Shown: positions 6,188 through 8,139 of the stretch, in pieces
Layout of the letters: the number at the start of each line of letters is the position of its first letter
How positions within the stretch are numbered: the stretch's first letter is position 1
Source: UBA3263 sp964528425
GTDB taxonomy: Bacteria; Bacteroidota; Bacteroidia; Bacteroidales; Muribaculaceae
Assembly (NCBI GenBank): GCA_964528425.1
Contig: CAZGTD010000056.1
Coordinates: forward strand, 1-8,139
Direction: 5' to 3'
Length of the DNA: 8,139 nt
Notes under the pieces: model-generated
What the model was told of the DNA's origin: nothing
The model's database searches: none
The model's input: the letters and a program-made list of their open reading frames with translations, nothing else
Translations under genes and position numbers: made by a program

Positions 6188-6765
6188 TGAAAAAACTTCT
6201 GGCAATACTAACCCTGATTCTTTGCACCGGAGTGGCCGGTGCAAAAGTGCCGTCGGCTGTTAGCCGCGCCGTAGCCCGGCTGAAGGCCTCACCGGCCGTA
6301 GAGGTTGAGTGTCAACTCAACGGCAACCGCGTCAGCGCCACTCTCTGCGACCGTATGTTTCGCTTCGACCTCGGCCAGGCCGTTGTTTACTTCGACGGCA
6401 AAACCCAATGGAGCTATTCGCCGGACGACAAAGAAGTAACCGTTTTCACCCCAACCGCCGCCGAACTGGCTGAGTCAAACCCGCTGCAGATTCTTTCGCG
6501 TCTCGACAGCGACTACTCCGGCCACGCCATAAAAGGTAGCCCCGACACATATCGGCTTACCGCCCTCAGCCCCAAAAACCAAGTCAATGAAGTAACCGTT
6601 ACCATCAACCCCAAAACCGGGTGGCCGACCCGGATGACCCTGATTGCCGGCGGACAGAGGGCCGAACTCCGGAACTTCAATTTCACCCCGCTGAAAACCA
6701 AAAAACCGGTCGAAGCGTTTAGATTTAAAGCCCCTAAGGGCATAACCGTTAACGACCTGCGTTAA
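6187..6765 (+). CDS. LolA-like periplasmic outer-membrane lipoprotein carrier
   Basis: This 192-aa exported protein begins MKKLLAILTL and has a signal peptide with a likely cleavage after AGA (19/20). C13 is not in a proper lipobox (LIL before it), so it should be soluble and periplasmic. The mature part looks like a LolA/LolB half-barrel of antiparallel strands. VVYFDGKTQWSYSPDDKEV (66-84) is the characteristic strand pair, and strands such as NEVTVTINPKTGWPTRMTLI follow near 131-151. LolA takes lipoproteins from the LolCDE complex across the periplasm. The family match is by fold and motif style, not a firm orthology, so no symbol is given. The start ATG (6187) overlaps the ftsK stop (TGATG), so translation is probably coupled. 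A LolA-like gene next to ftsK is, from memory, a recurrent arrangement in Bacteroidetes. Confidence 0.82.
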   Translation: MKKLLAILTLILCTGVAGAKVPSAVSRAVARLKASPAVEVECQLNGNRVSATLCDRMFRFDLGQAVVYFDGKTQWSYSPDDKEVTVFTPTAAELAESNPLQILSRLDSDYSGHAIKGSPDTYRLTALSPKNQVNEVTVTINPKTGWPTRMTLIAGGQRAELRNFNFTPLKTKKPVEAFRFKAPKGITVNDLR

Positions 6766-6769
6766 AATC

Positions 6770-7714
6770 ATGAACGAAACCCACACCAAATGCCTGATTA
6801 TCGGCTCCGGCCCTGCCGGCTACACAGCCGCCATCTACGCCTCGCGCGCTAACCTTCAACCCATTGTTTACGAAGGCTACACCCCCGGCGGACAACTCAC
6901 AACTACCTCCGAAGTCGAAAACTTTCCCGGCTACCCCGACGGAGTAACCGGCCCGCAACTTATGGACGACCTGCGCAAACAGGCAACCCGCTTCGGCTCA
7001 CGCATACGCAGCGGAAAAATCGCCGAAGTAAACTTCGATGTGCGCCCATTCCAGGCCAAAACCGACACCGGCGAATGGATTTCGGCCGACACAGTCATCA
7101 TTGCCACCGGCGCAACCGCCATGTATCTGGGACTCCCCGACGAAGAAAAATACAATGGCCTCGGCGTCAGCGCCTGCGCCACCTGCGACGGCTTCTTCTA
7201 CCGCAAGAAAACCGTTGCCGTTGTCGGCGGCGGCGACACCGCCTGCGAGGAAGCCCTCTACCTTTCAAACCTTGCTTCGAAAGTTTACATGCTCGTGCGC
7301 CGCGACCAGTTCCGCGCATCGAAAGTAATGCAACAACGCGTAAAAGACAAAGATAACATCGAGGTACTCTTCAACACCAACACCGTTGGACTCTATGGCG
7401 ACGAATATCTTGAAGGTGTTCACCTCATTGAACACCGCGGCACCGACAAGGAGCGCACCTACGACCTTCCGGTCGACGGCTTCTTCCTCGGCATCGGCCA
7501 TAAGCCCGAAACCGACATTTTCCGCCCCTTCCTCGACCTCGATAACCAAGGATATATTAAAACCTTCGGCGACACCACTGCTACCAGCGTGCCCGGCGTA
7601 TTTGCCGCAGGCGACGTTGCCGACCCGCGCTACCGCCAGGCTATATCTGCTGCCGGAATGGGATGCCGCGCCGCACTCGACGCCGACGCCTATCTGGTAG
7701 ACCAAATGCTCTGA
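6770..7714 (+). CDS. trxB: Thioredoxin reductase (NADPH)
   Basis: This 314-aa cytoplasmic flavoenzyme uses NADPH to reduce thioredoxin and is of full family length. The FAD-binding GSGPAG is at residues 12-17 and the redox-active disulfide CATC at 136-139. The NADPH-binding GGGDTA is at 153-158 and is followed by a VRRDQFRAS segment whose arginines match the NADPH-specific enzymes. The FAD-contacting C-terminal GVFAAGDV plus RQAISAAGMG is present near 278-300. No key residue is missing. The start lies 4 bases after the stop of the LolA-like gene, so it belongs to the same transcription unit. The next gene begins 7 bases after its stop. Confidence 0.97.
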   Translation: MNETHTKCLIIGSGPAGYTAAIYASRANLQPIVYEGYTPGGQLTTTSEVENFPGYPDGVTGPQLMDDLRKQATRFGSRIRSGKIAEVNFDVRPFQAKTDTGEWISADTVIIATGATAMYLGLPDEEKYNGLGVSACATCDGFFYRKKTVAVVGGGDTACEEALYLSNLASKVYMLVRRDQFRASKVMQQRVKDKDNIEVLFNTNTVGLYGDEYLEGVHLIEHRGTDKERTYDLPVDGFFLGIGHKPETDIFRPFLDLDNQGYIKTFGDTTATSVPGVFAAGDVADPRYRQAISAAGMGCRAALDADAYLVDQML

Positions 7715-7721
7715 CAGCAAC

Positions 7722-8138
7722 ATGAGCCAGGACGACAAAAAAGCGACCTCCGAAGGCATCTACGCCCTGCTTCAGCAACTGCCGATTCTGCAGGGCGCAT
7801 CGGCCTCGCGGCTCCGCGATGTTGCCGGGCGTCTGCGCCTTAATTTCCGGAAGGTTGCTCCGGGCCAAGCGGTTGTTACAGCCGGCGCCCACGCCTCCGC
7901 CCTGGTGTGTACGCTGTCCGGCGCCATGACCGGCGGAAAAATGCGCCTCGAGGGGCCCCAGATGCTATATCCGGAAGTGATGTTCGGCCTCAACACCCGC
8001 TTTCCGAAAACCCTCCTGGCAGAAACCGAGGTCAGCGTTGTTGAAATTCCCAAAGAAGACTTCCGCCGCCTGCTCAGCCTCGACCAGGTATTTTTGCTCA
8101 ACTACCTCAACGCCGTCTGCACCCGCGCCCAGCGCTGA
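7722..8138 (+). CDS. Crp/Fnr-like cyclic-nucleotide-binding-fold protein, apparently missing its DNA-binding half
   Basis: The 138-aa product matches the N-terminal sensor part of Crp/Fnr regulators. A leading helix has LLQQLPILQG (16-25), a beta-roll runs about 38-110, and the start of the long dimerisation helix is LSLDQVFLLNYLNAVCTRAQR (118-138). The usual cyclic-nucleotide pocket signature (GE...R-S/T-A) is not present: the equivalent stretch reads PEVMFGLNTRFPKTLLAETEV, so the ligand may not be cAMP. Typical members are about 190-230 aa and go on to a helix-turn-helix. Here a TGA at 8136-8138 ends the frame inside the dimerisation helix, one base before the window ends. It could be a truly short protein, a frameshifted gene, or a sequence error. 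It lies 7 bases after trxB, which suggests a redox- or stress-linked regulator, though that is inference. Confidence 0.75.
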   Translation: MSQDDKKATSEGIYALLQQLPILQGASASRLRDVAGRLRLNFRKVAPGQAVVTAGAHASALVCTLSGAMTGGKMRLEGPQMLYPEVMFGLNTRFPKTLLAETEVSVVEIPKEDFRRLLSLDQVFLLNYLNAVCTRAQR

Positions 8139-8139
8139 T

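Noticed and set aside
6222..6227. Lipoprotein signal in the LolA-like protein (C13)
   Set aside because: The residue before the Cys is Leu, not Gly, Ala or Ser, and a standard cleavage site AGA/K follows, so a soluble periplasmic protein fits better.

Overview
The window looks like chromosomal DNA of a GC-rich Bacteroidales bacterium, perhaps of the Muribaculaceae type. Two intergenic regions carry exact matches to the Bacteroidetes -7 promoter element TAnnTTTG, Shine-Dalgarno sequences are poor or absent, and the proteins (Yip1-like, SmpB, FtsK, LolA-like, TrxB, Crp-like) have a Bacteroidetes flavour. The taxon is inferred from promoter style and protein character, not from a search. All supported genes are on the + strand.

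Region 1 (1-179) has no supportable gene. It holds a strong hairpin at 81-117, probably a terminator, and a promoter at 146-175 that ends only four bases before the first start codon. Region 2 (180-1204) is a two-gene cassette, clearly richer in A+T than everything downstream. It encodes a small 119-aa protein I cannot assign firmly, then a 219-aa AbiEii-type nucleotidyltransferase with intact catalytic-looking motifs. The layout fits a type IV-like toxin-antitoxin or phage-defence pair in which the small protein would be the antitoxin. This is the most accessory-looking part of the window.

Region 3 (1205-2602) starts with a G-rich spacer that could form a G-quadruplex, followed by a 449-aa lipoprotein with a beta-helix-like body and an SPAIxA...GAY C-terminal motif. 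Region 4 (2603-8139) begins with a weak hairpin and a very good promoter (2646-2677). It then runs through six closely packed genes: a Yip1-like membrane protein, smpB, ftsK, a LolA-like periplasmic protein, trxB and a Crp/Fnr-like sensor domain. smpB/ftsK and ftsK/lolA-like each overlap by one base, so this is very probably one operon. It joins ribosome rescue, chromosome segregation, lipoprotein transport and thiol redox functions.

Points worth a second look are the AbiEii pair with its unidentified partner and near-leaderless start, two blocks of a 9-base tandem repeat coding S/T/P-D-x tripeptides in the FtsK linker, and the Crp-like gene that stops just where the DNA-binding half of the family should begin, one base before the window ends.
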